Assembly: GCA_028292565.1 (NCBI GenBank)
Contig: JAQGMD010000010.1
Span: 1 to 29,692, forward strand
Direction: 5' to 3'
Length of the DNA stretch: 29,692 bases
DNA from: Burkholderia sp.
GTDB lineage: Bacteria > Pseudomonadota > Gammaproteobacteria > Burkholderiales > Burkholderiaceae
Position 1 is the stretch's first letter; each line of letters opens with the position of its first letter. This document shows, piece by piece, positions 1 to 8,304 of this stretch. The notes under the pieces were generated by a model. That model saw nothing but the letters and a program-made list of their open reading frames with translations. It made no database searches and was not told the DNA's origin. The translations under genes were made by a program, and so were the position numbers.

Positions 1-112
1 TCGCTACCGCAGGCTCTTGAGCAGGCAGGGCATCGAGGCGAATGATTCGAGAGAAGCGCGGATTAGGGGTGGCTTTATCGAGCCCGACGACGAAATTCAA
101 CCGTATAGCTAG

Positions 113-126
113 TCCGCCCTGAAAAA
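113..126 (+). repeat. Left terminal inverted repeat of IS5-like element
   Basis: TCCGCCCTGAAAAA pairs with the reverse complement of the right end at 1496-1509 (TCGGTCCTGAAGAA) with three mismatches. CTAG at 109-112 lies directly outside and is repeated at 1510-1513. Confidence 0.5.
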
Positions 127-200
127 CCGCCGTTGTCCAGTACTCATGCGGGTCCAGCCTGATCAATGTCAGTGCGCGATTTGCAAGAAGAGCGACGATT

Positions 201-1486
201 TTGCTTCATTTCCCCGCAAATTCAGGCGAGTTTCATATCCGCCAGAAACATAGAGCCGTGCAGCGTAGCAAGACCCAAAGCTACCCGCTGTTGGAGCACA
301 TCAATCCCCATCACCCGCTCGTCGTGCTGGCCGCGATAATCGACTGGCCGGCGATCGAGCGAGTCGCTTCTGCGTCTGTGGCGCCAAGGCCCGGCCGCCC
401 GCCCCTCCGAACGCGGCTGATTGCGGGGTTGTTGTACTTCCAGCATGCGTTCGATCTATCGGACGAAGATGTCGTTGCGATGTGGGTCGACAACCCGTAC
501 TGGCAAGTCTCTACCGGCGAGATCTATTTGCAGGCGGCACCGCCGATCGATCCGTCGAGCTTGTCGCGCTGGCGCCAACGGTTGGGTGCGACCGGGATGG
601 AAGAGCTGCTGGCGCAAAGCATTGAAGCGGCCAAGCGTGCCAGCGCCATCAAGCCATCGAGTATCAAGCGCGGGATTGTCGATACGACGGTGATGGAAAA
701 AGCGATCGCCCTATCCGACCGATTCAGCGCTGCTGGAACGCAGCCGGCAGCATCTGGTGAAAGCCGCGCGGCGATGGCATCTGCGCCTGCGGCAAAGCTA
801 TAACCGGCAAGCACCTCAACTGGCGCGCCAAATTGGACGATATGCCAGTGCGCGGCAGTACAAACGCATGCGCCGTGTGCTGCGCATGCTGCATACGCGG
901 GTCGCTCGCATCCACCGCGAAGTGGCACGTCAACTCGATCAAGTGCCGCCGCAGTACCGACAGAAGCTGACCCGACTGCTCGAAAGACAAGCACAAACTC
1001 TATGCGTTGCATGCCCCGGAAGTCGAATGCATCGCCAAGGGGAAAGCAGGAACACCGTACGAATTTGGGGTCAAGGTGTCGCTCGTAACAACGCTGAAGG
1101 AAGGCCTGGTAGTGGGGGCGCGCTCGATGCCCGACACGGGCACACCTTGGGCGAAGCTCTGGCGCAGACCGAAATCCTGTGCGAGGCGAAACCGGAGCAG
1201 GCGTTCGTCGATCGTGGTTTTAAGGGCGTGAAAATTGCCGGCGTCCAGATCTGGATGTCGGGTCAGAAGCGGGGGTGTCACGCGCGCGTTGCGAGCGATG
1301 ATCAAGCGGCGTAGCGCCATCGAGCCCACGATCGGGCATATGAAGGCAGACGGCAAATTCGGCCGCAATTGGCTCAAGGGTGCCATCGGCGATGCCATGC
1401 ACGCCGTCCTGTGCGGTGCCGGCCACAATGTGCGTCTCATCCTCAATAAACTGAAATACCGCAATACTTCACTATCAACTTATTGA
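201..1486 (+). pseudogene. IS5-family transposase, frameshifted
   Basis: The remains encode a DDE transposase of the IS5 group (DUF772-type N-terminus, then DDE_Tnp_1-like catalytic region). Conserved pieces read in order but in changing frames: a GRPPLRTRL start and DPSSLSRWR in frame one, then IVDTTVMEKAIA (first catalytic Asp), YPTDSALLERSRQHLVKAAR, KHKLYALHAPEVECIAKGKA, GHTLGEALAQTE with AFVDRGFKG (second Asp), and RRSAIEPTIGHMKADGK (catalytic Glu). Frame changes fall near 711 (one extra base), near 983, near 1130-1140 (a short loss that removes part of the loop before GHTL) and near 1273 (extra G in a G run). At least four indels make a functional protein impossible. The true start could be TTG 201 or GTG 258. 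Confidence 0.9.
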
Positions 1487-1495
1487 AAACTAGAA

Positions 1496-1509
1496 TTCTT
1501 CAGGACCGA
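1496..1509 (-). repeat. Right terminal inverted repeat of IS5-like element
   Basis: On the minus strand this reads TCGGTCCTGAAGAA, an imperfect inverted copy of 113-126, followed outside by CTAG at 1510-1513. It lies 10 bases beyond the transposase stop codon, a usual spacing for this kind of element. Confidence 0.5.
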
Positions 1510-1661
1510 CTAGCTGGCTCGCCAATTTCCGCCCCCTTCCCACGCCTGCTCCTTTTTTGAACCCGCGACGGTCAGAATGCGTGGACAGTAATGTCTTCGC
1601 GCACGACGATAAACCGGCACTTGGCCTGCTTTGCATCGCACGACGCCAGGAATTTTCGCCG
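1510..1661. other. Short intergenic region between IS and hupE
   Basis: This stretch lies downstream of the last gene of the cobalamin operon. No convincing gene, RNA or hairpin-plus-T-run terminator was seen on the strand of the operon. Open frames here look like chance. Confidence 0.5.
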
Positions 1662-2240
1662 TTAACGCGCTGCGACGATCATCGAACTTCCAGCCGCGGC
1701 GACTAAAAAGCCTAGCACGCGCAGCCATTGGCGTTGTTTGCACAAAGCCGTTCCACAACCTAAGCCTAACGCATGTAAAACCGAGGTTGCCGCAATCAAA
1801 CCGAGACCATATTGCCACGGTGCGGTAAGCGCAGGCATTTCAGTGCCATGAGCAACGCCATGAAAGAGCGCAAAAAAACCGACTACCACGCCTCCGAGAC
1901 CCGGACTTACCTTGATCGAAAATGCGATGAGTAGGCCGAGAACAAGTATCGAAGTGGCGATGCTGCTTTCCACAAATGGCAGCGCCATCCCGGCCATTCC
2001 CATGCCGGCTCCCAGCGACATCAAAGCAACAAAGCTGGCGGGAACGAGCCAGGCTGCACGTCCGCCGATTTGGGAAGCCCAGAAGCCAACGGCAACCATT
2101 GCGATCAAATGATCAAGACCAAGGAGCGGGTGTGCCAGGCCGGCCAAATAACCATTGCCGTGACCTGGGTGTGCATGAGCGATGCCGCAACAAGCCAGGG
2201 TGACAAAGGCAAAAGATAAGCGAATGACTTTGGTATGCAT
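1662..2240 (-). CDS. hupE: HupE/UreJ-family nickel/cobalt transporter
   Basis: A 192-residue integral membrane protein of the HupE/UreJ family, members of which import nickel or cobalt. Here it very likely supplies cobalt. It begins with a cleavable signal peptide (residues 1-23, ending AHAH). The signature HPGHG (residues 24-28) and HPLLGLDH (about 37-44) holds the likely metal ligands, and about six hydrophobic segments follow, one with FALFHGVAHGTEMPA. The frame stays open well upstream, but the signal peptide and the AGGAAG-like ribosome site before ATG 2240 fix this start. It is the last gene of the cobalamin operon, 103 bases after bluB. The metal specificity is inferred from context. 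Another importer pair, CbtAB, heads the same operon. Confidence 0.88.
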   Translation of the reverse strand: MHTKVIRLSFAFVTLACCGIAHAHPGHGNGYLAGLAHPLLGLDHLIAMVAVGFWASQIGGRAAWLVPASFVALMSLGAGMGMAGMALPFVESSIATSILVLGLLIAFSIKVSPGLGGVVVGFFALFHGVAHGTEMPALTAPWQYGLGLIAATSVLHALGLGCGTALCKQRQWLRVLGFLVAAAGSSMIVAAR

Positions 2241-2343
2241 ACTATTTTTCTTCCTGAAAAAATAAAAATTGACAGCTCGTATTCCAATAAATTCTCGACA
2301 CTGCGCACGCCCGAGCGCCGCCTTCGCCGCACTTCTGATCGCG

Positions 2344-2985
2344 TTACTTTGCACCCCATGCATTTTCATAAACCATATCCTGCAATATCTTGCGCGACGC
2401 CCAGCCTTCGAGCTCCAGCATAGGCTTCGGATAAAAGGCTTCCACATGGCCGATGCACAGAATGGCGATCGGCTTGGCATCTTCCGGGATACGAAGCAAT
2501 AGCCGCAACTGCCCCGGATCGAACAACGAAACCCACCCCATGCCAATCCCTTCGGCGCGGGCTGCGAGCCACATGTTTTGAATTGCACAAGCCACCGAAG
2601 CCAGGTCCATTTCCGGCAAGGTACGGCGTCCGAATACATGCTCGTCGCGCCGGTCCATCAGTGCCACCACCAGAACTTCGCCGCATTCGCGTATGCCTTC
2701 CACCTTCAGGCGCATGAATTCGTCTTCACGCTGCCCCAACGCCTGCGCCGTATTGATGCGTTCTTGCTCAACCAAACGATGAATACCGGCACGCACAGCG
2801 CGGTCGGAAATGCGGATAAAGCGCCAGGGTTGCATGAAGCCCACGCTAGGGGCCAGGTGTGCCGCATTCAATAGGCGCGCCAGTAACGCCGGTTCAATCG
2901 GATCGGGTAGGAAATGACGGATGTCGCGCCGCTGCGCAATCGCCTGGTAAACCGCGGCGATCTCTTCGTCTGCAAATCGGTTCAT
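2344..2985 (-). CDS. bluB: BluB, 5,6-dimethylbenzimidazole synthase
   Basis: A 213-residue flavin-dependent nitroreductase-fold enzyme of the BluB family. BluB uses oxygen to fragment reduced FMN into 5,6-dimethylbenzimidazole, the lower ligand of B12. The sequence shows the RRDIRHF motif (residues 19-25) and APSVGFMQPWRF (about 45-56), both typical of the FMN site. It also has MDLASVACAIQNMWLAARA and GMGWVSLF, which match BluB rather than a general nitroreductase. The ATG overlaps the stop of cobB as ATGA, so translation is probably coupled. BluB's need for oxygen implies that the organism makes B12 under at least microaerobic conditions, even though the ring genes are of the anaerobic type. 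Confidence 0.93.
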   Translation of the reverse strand: MNRFADEEIAAVYQAIAQRRDIRHFLPDPIEPALLARLLNAAHLAPSVGFMQPWRFIRISDRAVRAGIHRLVEQERINTAQALGQREDEFMRLKVEGIRECGEVLVVALMDRRDEHVFGRRTLPEMDLASVACAIQNMWLAARAEGIGMGWVSLFDPGQLRLLLRIPEDAKPIAILCIGHVEAFYPKPMLELEGWASRKILQDMVYENAWGAK

Positions 2986-4274
2986 GGCAGGAATAGGCCG
3001 GCGGCGGCAGCCGGATCGGATGGAAAATAACAGTGAAGATAACTTGCGATCAGCCGCTTCGACTGGAAAATCCCCTCTCCTTCCGAAGTATTGTAAAGAC
3101 GCTTGCCGGTCGCTACTGGCGCAAGCGGAGTATCAATCACGGAATGATGGAAAGTATGGCTGCGCAGCAAGCCGCTCGGCATCGGCGCCGTTTGATAGCC
3201 GAGGCCCTTCAGGCGCGCTTGCATCACCGCATGTCCAGGCAGCAGTCCCACCATTGCGCCGCGGGTTCCGGTTTTATCGGCGAGCGATTCAAGCAAATAC
3301 AACATGCCCCCGCATTCCGCGTAGATCGGCTTGCCGTTTCGGAAGTGCATGTGCAGCGCGGCTTTCATCGCGGCGTTGTCTTGCAACTGCTGCAGGTGCA
3401 ATTCCGGATAACCGCCGGGCAGATAAAGACTGTCGGCCTCGGGTAACGCCTGATCGACCAGCGGAGAAAAGAACACCAGTTCAGCGCCCAGCGTCCGCAG
3501 CAGATCGAGGTTGGCCGGATAAATGAATGAAAAAACGTTGTCGCGCGCGACGGCGATGCGGATGCCGGCCAACGCTTGCGGCAGCGTTTCCGTTGGCGCA
3601 CGAGCGAAGTCCACCACCGCCGGCAATTCGGCCAAAGCTGTCGACGCAATCGCCGCAGCGGCTGCTTGCAGACGCGCTTCGAGGTCGGCAATCTCCTGCG
3701 CCTGCACTAGTCCGAGATGACGGTCCGGCAAGACGAAGCGGCCATCGCGCGGCAATCCGCCGAAATAACGCATACCGGACGGCAGGCCCTGTTCGATCAT
3801 TTCGGCATGACGCGCACTTGCAACGCTATTGGCCAGCACACCGGCAAACCGCAAACCCGGACGAAAATTAGCCAGGCCATAGGCGATCGCGCCCAGCGTT
3901 TGCGCGACACCTTTTGCATCGATCACCGCCAGCACCGGCACGCCTAATTTCTCAGCCAGGTCGGCGCTGCATGGGCTGCCATCGAACAAGCCCATGACGC
4001 CTTCAATCAGGATCAGATCGGCATCCTGTGCCGCGTCGGACACCAGGCGCCGGCATGCGTCTTCTCCTGCCAGCCAGAGATCAAGCTGATACACCGGTTG
4101 GCCGCACGCGCGCTCCAGAATCATCGGATCGAGAAAGTCCGGCCCGGCTTTGAACACACGGACCTTACGCCCCTGATTGGCGTGAAAACGCGCGAGCGCG
4201 GCGGTTACCGTGGTTTTGCCGTGAGAGGAACCGGGCGCGCTGATGAACAGCGCCGGACAGCGTCGTGCCTGCAC
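2982..4274 (-). CDS. cobB: Cobyrinic acid a,c-diamide synthase (CbiA/CobB)
   Basis: A 430-residue amidotransferase that amidates the a and c side chains of the corrin ring using glutamine and ATP. The N-terminal half is a P-loop synthetase (APGSSHGKTT, residues 13-22; GPDFLDP; EGVMGLFDG). The C-terminal half is a class I glutamine amidotransferase with the nucleophile C321 in AECGGMLYL and H414 in SYLHCYF. The start is GTG, preceded by GGAG with 7-base spacing; the alternative ATG codons lie too far inside. It sits one base after the cobO stop and overlaps bluB by ATGA. Whether the natural substrate already carries cobalt (CbiA) or not (CobB) cannot be read from the sequence. CbiX, CbiD and CbiG in the operon favour the cobalt-containing form. 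Confidence 0.95.
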   Translation of the reverse strand: MQARRCPALFISAPGSSHGKTTVTAALARFHANQGRKVRVFKAGPDFLDPMILERACGQPVYQLDLWLAGEDACRRLVSDAAQDADLILIEGVMGLFDGSPCSADLAEKLGVPVLAVIDAKGVAQTLGAIAYGLANFRPGLRFAGVLANSVASARHAEMIEQGLPSGMRYFGGLPRDGRFVLPDRHLGLVQAQEIADLEARLQAAAAAIASTALAELPAVVDFARAPTETLPQALAGIRIAVARDNVFSFIYPANLDLLRTLGAELVFFSPLVDQALPEADSLYLPGGYPELHLQQLQDNAAMKAALHMHFRNGKPIYAECGGMLYLLESLADKTGTRGAMVGLLPGHAVMQARLKGLGYQTAPMPSGLLRSHTFHHSVIDTPLAPVATGKRLYNTSEGEGIFQSKRLIASYLHCYFPSDPAAAAGLFLP

Positions 4275-4275
4275 C

Positions 4276-4878
4276 TTAATACTCCACGCCTTTTTGCGCC
4301 TTGATACCCTGTTCCTGGTACGGATGTTTCAGCGGACGAATTTCGCTGACAAGATCCGCCCGTTCGATCAGTTCCGCCGGCGCATGGCGCCCGGTCACCA
4401 CGATATGCAGCATCTCGCGCCGCTTGCCGAACGTATCCAGAACTTCGGCCAGGTCGAGGTACTGGTATTTGAGCACGATATTGAGCTCGTCCAGGATCAC
4501 CATGTCATAGGATGGATCGTTGATCATCCTGACGGCTTCGGCCCAGCCCCTGGCCGCGGTCGCCATATCGGCGTCGCGGTCCTGGGTATTCCAGGTATAA
4601 CCGGCGCCGACCACATGAAAATCGCAGTTGGCAAAACTGCCGAGCAGCTGCCGTTCGGCGCTGTCCAACGCACCCTTGATGAACTGCACCACGCCCAGCT
4701 TCATCTGGTGGCCGAGTATGCGCATGCCCATGCCGAATGCGGCGGTGGATTTTCCTTTGCCGGTGCCGGTGTAGACAATCAGCAAGCCTTTTTCTTTTTG
4801 CGCGGCGGCTTTCTTCTTTTCAAAGCCGGCCTTGTGACGCTCGGTCATGCGCTTGTGCGAATCGGGATCGGTTTTCAT
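4276..4878 (-). CDS. cobO: Cob(I)yrinic acid a,c-diamide adenosyltransferase
   Basis: A 200-residue corrinoid adenosyltransferase of the CobO/BtuR/CobA type, which transfers the adenosyl group of ATP to cob(I)alamin intermediates. It has the family P-loop GTGKGKST (residues 38-45), VVQFIKG (63-69), and DELN (130-133). The C-terminus TGRHAPAELIERADLVSE is highly characteristic. The N-terminal SHKRMTERHKAGFEKKKA segment is also typical of CobO. A GTG five codons earlier (4893) is possible, but GGAG sits about 9 bases before ATG 4878, so the shorter form is preferred. The cobW stop lies 5 bases before this start. Confidence 0.95.
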   Translation of the reverse strand: MKTDPDSHKRMTERHKAGFEKKKAAAQKEKGLLIVYTGTGKGKSTAAFGMGMRILGHQMKLGVVQFIKGALDSAERQLLGSFANCDFHVVGAGYTWNTQDRDADMATAARGWAEAVRMINDPSYDMVILDELNIVLKYQYLDLAEVLDTFGKRREMLHIVVTGRHAPAELIERADLVSEIRPLKHPYQEQGIKAQKGVEY

Positions 4879-4883
4879 CTGCG

Positions 4884-6008
4884 TTAGCTCCACGGGGTTC
4901 CGGTTAATTGGGTCAATAGCGCCGCGACCCTGGAGCGGCTCGGATGGTAGCCGATGAAGACAAGTTCCGACTTTTGCGCTTGCGTTCTTGCCGCGTCGAC
5001 GCCGATCGTCACGCGCGAGCGCACGCCTTGCACCAGCAGCGTGCCGCCGGCATCGTCGCTACGGATGAAACCCTTGCTTCTCAACAGCGGCTCCGTTCTG
5101 GCTGCTTCAACCAGCGCGGCTTTCAGTTTTTCCGGCGCTTGCGGCTCCTGGCTGCGCAGCGTGAACGACATCCACCCCGGGTCCTGCTCGTGGAAATGCT
5201 TGTGCGTCGCCAGTCCGTGGCTGTGCGCGCCCAGGCCGGAATGCGCATGGCCGTTCAGGCGCGCGTGGTCGGCGACCACAGGCGTGTCAGGCCCCGGCAT
5301 GCGCGCGATCGGCGTATAGGTATGGCTAAGCGGGAGCGCCGTCGCCTGGTGCAAGCGCAGACCGAGAGCCAGCCGGATATCGAGCCGCGCCTGGTAAGCG
5401 AGCTCGAGGAAGCGCACATTCGGCGCGCGCCGTCGTATACGGGTCTCGGCGGTCAGCAAAGCGTTTTCATCGAGCGCATCGATCTTGTTCAATACCACCA
5501 CATCGGCAAATTCCAGCTGCTGTTCGAACAGGCACGCCACCGAATTCGACACGGCGGCATGCCCGTCGCCGTCATTACCGCGCTCAAACTGATCGGAAAG
5601 CAGCAAAGGCGTATCCACCACCGCCAGCGTCGCATCCAGAATGAAATCGCCCGACAGCTCCGGCCCCTGCAGCAGTTCCATGATCGCCGTCGGCAGCGCC
5701 AGGCCGGAAGTTTCAATCAGCACATGGTCTACATTCGCGCGGCGCTCTGCAATCGCGCGCATGGTGGGAATGAAAAGCTCGTCATCGCCATAGGCGATCA
5801 AACCATACGGAAAATCGTGGATACGAATCTGGTCGGCATCGTCAGCGCTTTCCCGAATCAGCGCGCCGTCGATCGCGACTTCGCCAAACTCATTGATCAG
5901 CAGCGCGAGACGACGCGTTTGCCGGCTCTTGATCAGGCTGCTGAGCAAGGTCGTTTTACCGGAGCCGAGAAACCCGGTAACGACAGTGACGGGGATCTGG
6001 CGGTTCAT
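4884..6008 (-). CDS. cobW: CobW-type GTP-dependent metal chaperone
   Basis: A 374-residue G3E GTPase of the COG0523/CobW family, thought to deliver cobalt during B12 synthesis. Visible motifs are Walker A GFLGSGKTT (12-20), LLINEFGEVAIDG (36-48), ETSG (99-102) and the base-recognition NKID (174-177). A histidine-rich linker (about 253-273, HAHSGLGAHSHGLATHKHFH) precedes the CobW C-terminal domain and probably binds metal. In most family members a CxCC motif follows the switch region; here the equivalent stretch (about 65-77) reads DFPYGLIAYGDDE and has no cysteine. ATG 6008 overlaps the cobJ-cobK stop as ATGA, which supports it over the ATG five codons upstream. Confidence 0.93.
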   Translation of the reverse strand: MNRQIPVTVVTGFLGSGKTTLLSSLIKSRQTRRLALLINEFGEVAIDGALIRESADDADQIRIHDFPYGLIAYGDDELFIPTMRAIAERRANVDHVLIETSGLALPTAIMELLQGPELSGDFILDATLAVVDTPLLLSDQFERGNDGDGHAAVSNSVACLFEQQLEFADVVVLNKIDALDENALLTAETRIRRRAPNVRFLELAYQARLDIRLALGLRLHQATALPLSHTYTPIARMPGPDTPVVADHARLNGHAHSGLGAHSHGLATHKHFHEQDPGWMSFTLRSQEPQAPEKLKAALVEAARTEPLLRSKGFIRSDDAGGTLLVQGVRSRVTIGVDAARTQAQKSELVFIGYHPSRSRVAALLTQLTGTPWS

Positions 6009-7552
6009 GCGCGGACATCCCACGCCGCCAGCTGCCGCAGCACGCCGTCAAAGCTCGAACATACCTGCGGGTAATCCAGCTTCGGCCGCTCGATCACCAA
6101 CAGCGGAATACCCAGCGCCTGTGCCGCGTCTGCCTTGGCGCGATACCCCCCGGCGTCGCCGGAATCCTTGGTCACCACGCAGTCGATCTGCCAGTCTTGC
6201 CACAGCGCCGAGTTAAATGCCTGAGAGAATGGTCCCTGCATTGCACAGATCTGCTTGCGCGGAATGCCTGCATCGATGGCGCGCTGTATGAATTCCGGCT
6301 CCGGCGTCACGCGGACGAACCATTGCCGCTCAGCGGCGCCCGGCGCTTGCAGGAAAGTTGCCAGATCCTTGGATCCTGTCGCCAGAAAAATGCGCTTGCC
6401 CGCGGCGATCGCGCGTTCGGCCGCCTGCTTAACCGATCCACATAATTCGCCGGCGCCAGGCTCGATCGCGCCAGGCCGCTCATAGCGCAGGTACGGGATG
6501 CCGAGCTCGCGCGACAAGCCGATCAATTGTTCCGACATATGGCTGGCATACGGATGGGTCGCGTCAACCAGAATGCGGGCGCGGGCGCGCGTCAGCGCCT
6601 GCTTGCGCGCTTCGACGCCCTGGCGGCCGGCCCACACCGTCACGCCGGGGCAGCGCGCAGTCGCCACATCGCCGCCATATTCGGTCGCCGCCGATATCAC
6701 CACCGGATGCCCTTGCCCTGCCAACTCGCTGGCCAGCGCATTGCCGTCGCTGGTGCCGGAAAAAACCCATACCGCGCTGTCAGGCATTGGCGTGGCCACC
6801 GTTTGCGCAACCGGCGAGGCCCAGTCGTTGTAGCCGCGTGGCGTGAATATGCGGTCGCGTTTGCGCTGGGTAAACCGGTTGCCGATCACGATGGTGGTGA
6901 GCATATCGAACTGCATCGCCGGCAGCTCATCCAGCCGATGAATGCTGACTTGCTGGCCGGGTCGATAGGCATTCCTGACGACGCCGCACAACGTGTGCGG
7001 CGCCTTGGACTCGAGCATGATGTTCAGGATGCGGTACACGCCCTGCTGGCGGCCGGCGCTCTGCACGTTATAGAACACGCATGCCAGATCCGCCTGCGCA
7101 ATATGGCGCGCGCGCTGCTCGATCCATTCCCACGGGCATAACAGGTCGGACAAGCTGAGGGTGGCGAAGTCATGCGACAGCGGCGAACCCAGCAAGGATG
7201 CGCAGGCATTGGCTGAGGTAATGCCCGGCACCACGTTCACCTCGAAGCTGTCGTCTTCGCGGATTTCTTCGAACGCCAGCGCCGCCATCGCGTAAATCCC
7301 GATGTCGCCGCTGGACACCAGCGCCACCCTGGCGCCGCCGCGCGCCTTTTCGATCGCCAGCAAGGCCCGCTCGCGTTCCTTGGTCAGCGGCGGCGTGTGA
7401 ATTTCCTTGCCGGCGAGCCATGGCTCAATCCAGCGCAGATACAGCTCGTACGCGACGATCACGTCGCTGTCGCGCAGCGCGGCTTCGGCGCGCGGCACGA
7501 TCATGTCGGCAAATCCCGGCCCGACCGAAATCAGATTCAATACTCCACTCAT
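6005..7552 (-). CDS. cobJ-cobK: CobJ-CobK fusion: C17-methyltransferase and precorrin-6A reductase
   Basis: A 515-residue fusion of two corrin ring enzymes. Residues 1 to about 243 are a tetrapyrrole methylase of the CobJ/CbiH type (C17 methylation with ring contraction), with GPGFADMIVPRA, SSGDIGIYAMA, VPGITSANACASLLGSPLSHD and the C-terminal IFTPRGY. Residues about 260-510 are a CobK/CbiJ reductase (NAD(P)H-dependent reduction of (cobalt-)precorrin-6A), with FSGTSDGNALA, DATHPYASHMS (330-340), MQGPFSQ and TKDSGDAGGY (461-470). The linker between them is short. ATG 7552 overlaps the cbiG stop as ATGA and gives a correct CobJ N-terminus, so the longer open frame upstream was rejected. CobJ and CobK act several steps apart, so the fusion probably reflects co-expression rather than direct channelling. 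Confidence 0.94.
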   Translation of the reverse strand: MSGVLNLISVGPGFADMIVPRAEAALRDSDVIVAYELYLRWIEPWLAGKEIHTPPLTKERERALLAIEKARGGARVALVSSGDIGIYAMAALAFEEIREDDSFEVNVVPGITSANACASLLGSPLSHDFATLSLSDLLCPWEWIEQRARHIAQADLACVFYNVQSAGRQQGVYRILNIMLESKAPHTLCGVVRNAYRPGQQVSIHRLDELPAMQFDMLTTIVIGNRFTQRKRDRIFTPRGYNDWASPVAQTVATPMPDSAVWVFSGTSDGNALASELAGQGHPVVISAATEYGGDVATARCPGVTVWAGRQGVEARKQALTRARARILVDATHPYASHMSEQLIGLSRELGIPYLRYERPGAIEPGAGELCGSVKQAAERAIAAGKRIFLATGSKDLATFLQAPGAAERQWFVRVTPEPEFIQRAIDAGIPRKQICAMQGPFSQAFNSALWQDWQIDCVVTKDSGDAGGYRAKADAAQALGIPLLVIERPKLDYPQVCSSFDGVLRQLAAWDVRA

Positions 7553-8304
7553 GCTTTGTTCCAGTTGATATCTTCCACTATCGCGACCGCAACGCCGTTC
7601 AGCGTCGTCTTTGGCACGACCAGATTGCCGCGGGCGCAGGCGATCAGCGCGCACGGTTCGCATACGCCGTCGACGCCGACGTTTTGCCGCACCCAGTCCG
7701 ATGGCTGCGTCACCCAGGGACGGGCTGCCACCGTGGCGCGCGCAAACACGCGTAACGGCAAATCGTGCCGTTCACAAAAGTCGAGCAGCCCCGGCTCTTG
7801 CGCCTTCAGGTCGATGGTGGCCAGCTCGCGCACGTCGTTGATGCCGCGCTGACCCAGTGCCTTATGCACAGCCGCTTCGATCTGCTCTGCGGTCGCGCCC
7901 TTGCGGCAACCGATGCCGACCACCAGTGGTTTGCGCGCCTCGGTCGCGGTCGTGACTACCGGAACCGCACCGATGGCGGCAGCCACCCGATACGCGAGGC
8001 GGTTGGCACCGCCTTCATGCCCGGCCAACAGCGACACCGCAAAACGACCGGCTTCGTCCAGCACCACCACCGCCGGATCGCTATGCTTGTCCTGCGCCAG
8101 GCCATCGAGAAAGCGCACCGCAATGCCGCTTGCCGCGACCATCACCCAGCGTGCATGTTGCCGGTACGCCGCGCTGAACTGTTCCTTCTGCGATGCCGCG
8201 TTCAGCCACGGCCGGTACACGCTGCCGCCGAGATACGCCTGGATCGCAGCCGCCAGCGCTTCGCCTTCCGCGCGCACCAGCCAGATGCCGAGCGATTCGC
8301 TCAT
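7549..8304 (-). CDS. cbiG: CbiG, cobalt-precorrin-5A hydrolase (short form)
   Basis: A 251-residue CbiG-family protein, which opens the delta-lactone of cobalt-precorrin-5A and releases acetaldehyde in the anaerobic pathway. The N-terminal domain shows VMVAASGIAVRFL (54-66) and the conserved LLAGHEGGANRLA (92-104). The C-terminal CobE-like domain begins near 127 with LVVGIGCRKGATAEQI. Many CbiG proteins are about 340 residues with a middle domain; here the two end domains are joined directly. The start overlaps the cobM stop as ATGA. The far longer upstream frame is a shadow of cobM. Its presence argues for the early-cobalt route of ring contraction. Confidence 0.92.
   Translation of the reverse strand: MSESLGIWLVRAEGEALAAAIQAYLGGSVYRPWLNAASQKEQFSAAYRQHARWVMVAASGIAVRFLDGLAQDKHSDPAVVVLDEAGRFAVSLLAGHEGGANRLAYRVAAAIGAVPVVTTATEARKPLVVGIGCRKGATAEQIEAAVHKALGQRGINDVRELATIDLKAQEPGLLDFCERHDLPLRVFARATVAARPWVTQPSDWVRQNVGVDGVCEPCALIACARGNLVVPKTTLNGVAVAIVEDINWNKA

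Larger units (their letters stand above)
113..1509 (+). mobile_element. Decayed IS5-family insertion sequence
   Basis: The element is defined by imperfect terminal inverted repeats (left TCCGCCCTGAAAAA, right in reverse complement TCGGTCCTGAAGAA, 11 of 14 matching). Both ends are flanked by the tetranucleotide CTAG (109-112 and 1510-1513), which fits the YTAR-type target duplication known for IS5-like elements. It holds one transposase gene on the plus strand with several indels, so it is probably immobile unless a partner element acts in trans. The element is about 1.4 kb. The ends are inferred by eye and may be off by a few bases; the transposase identity is firmer than the ends. Confidence 0.65.

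Noticed and set aside
1..205. Open frame on the minus strand running off the left edge (reads ...HEYWTTAVFQGGLAIRL...)
   Set aside because: It has no ATG or GTG start, runs across the proposed left end of the IS, and the plus strand here is also open for 36 codons. Chance or an old remnant cannot be told apart without the neighbouring sequence.
2241..2639. Long N-terminal extension of HupE through bluB
   Set aside because: The extension is a shadow of bluB in another frame. The signal peptide and ribosome site place the start at 2240.
4944..6074. 376-codon open frame on the plus strand opposite cobW
   Set aside because: It is an arginine/glutamine-rich antisense frame with no recognisable motif, opposite a certain gene. 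Such frames are common at this base composition.
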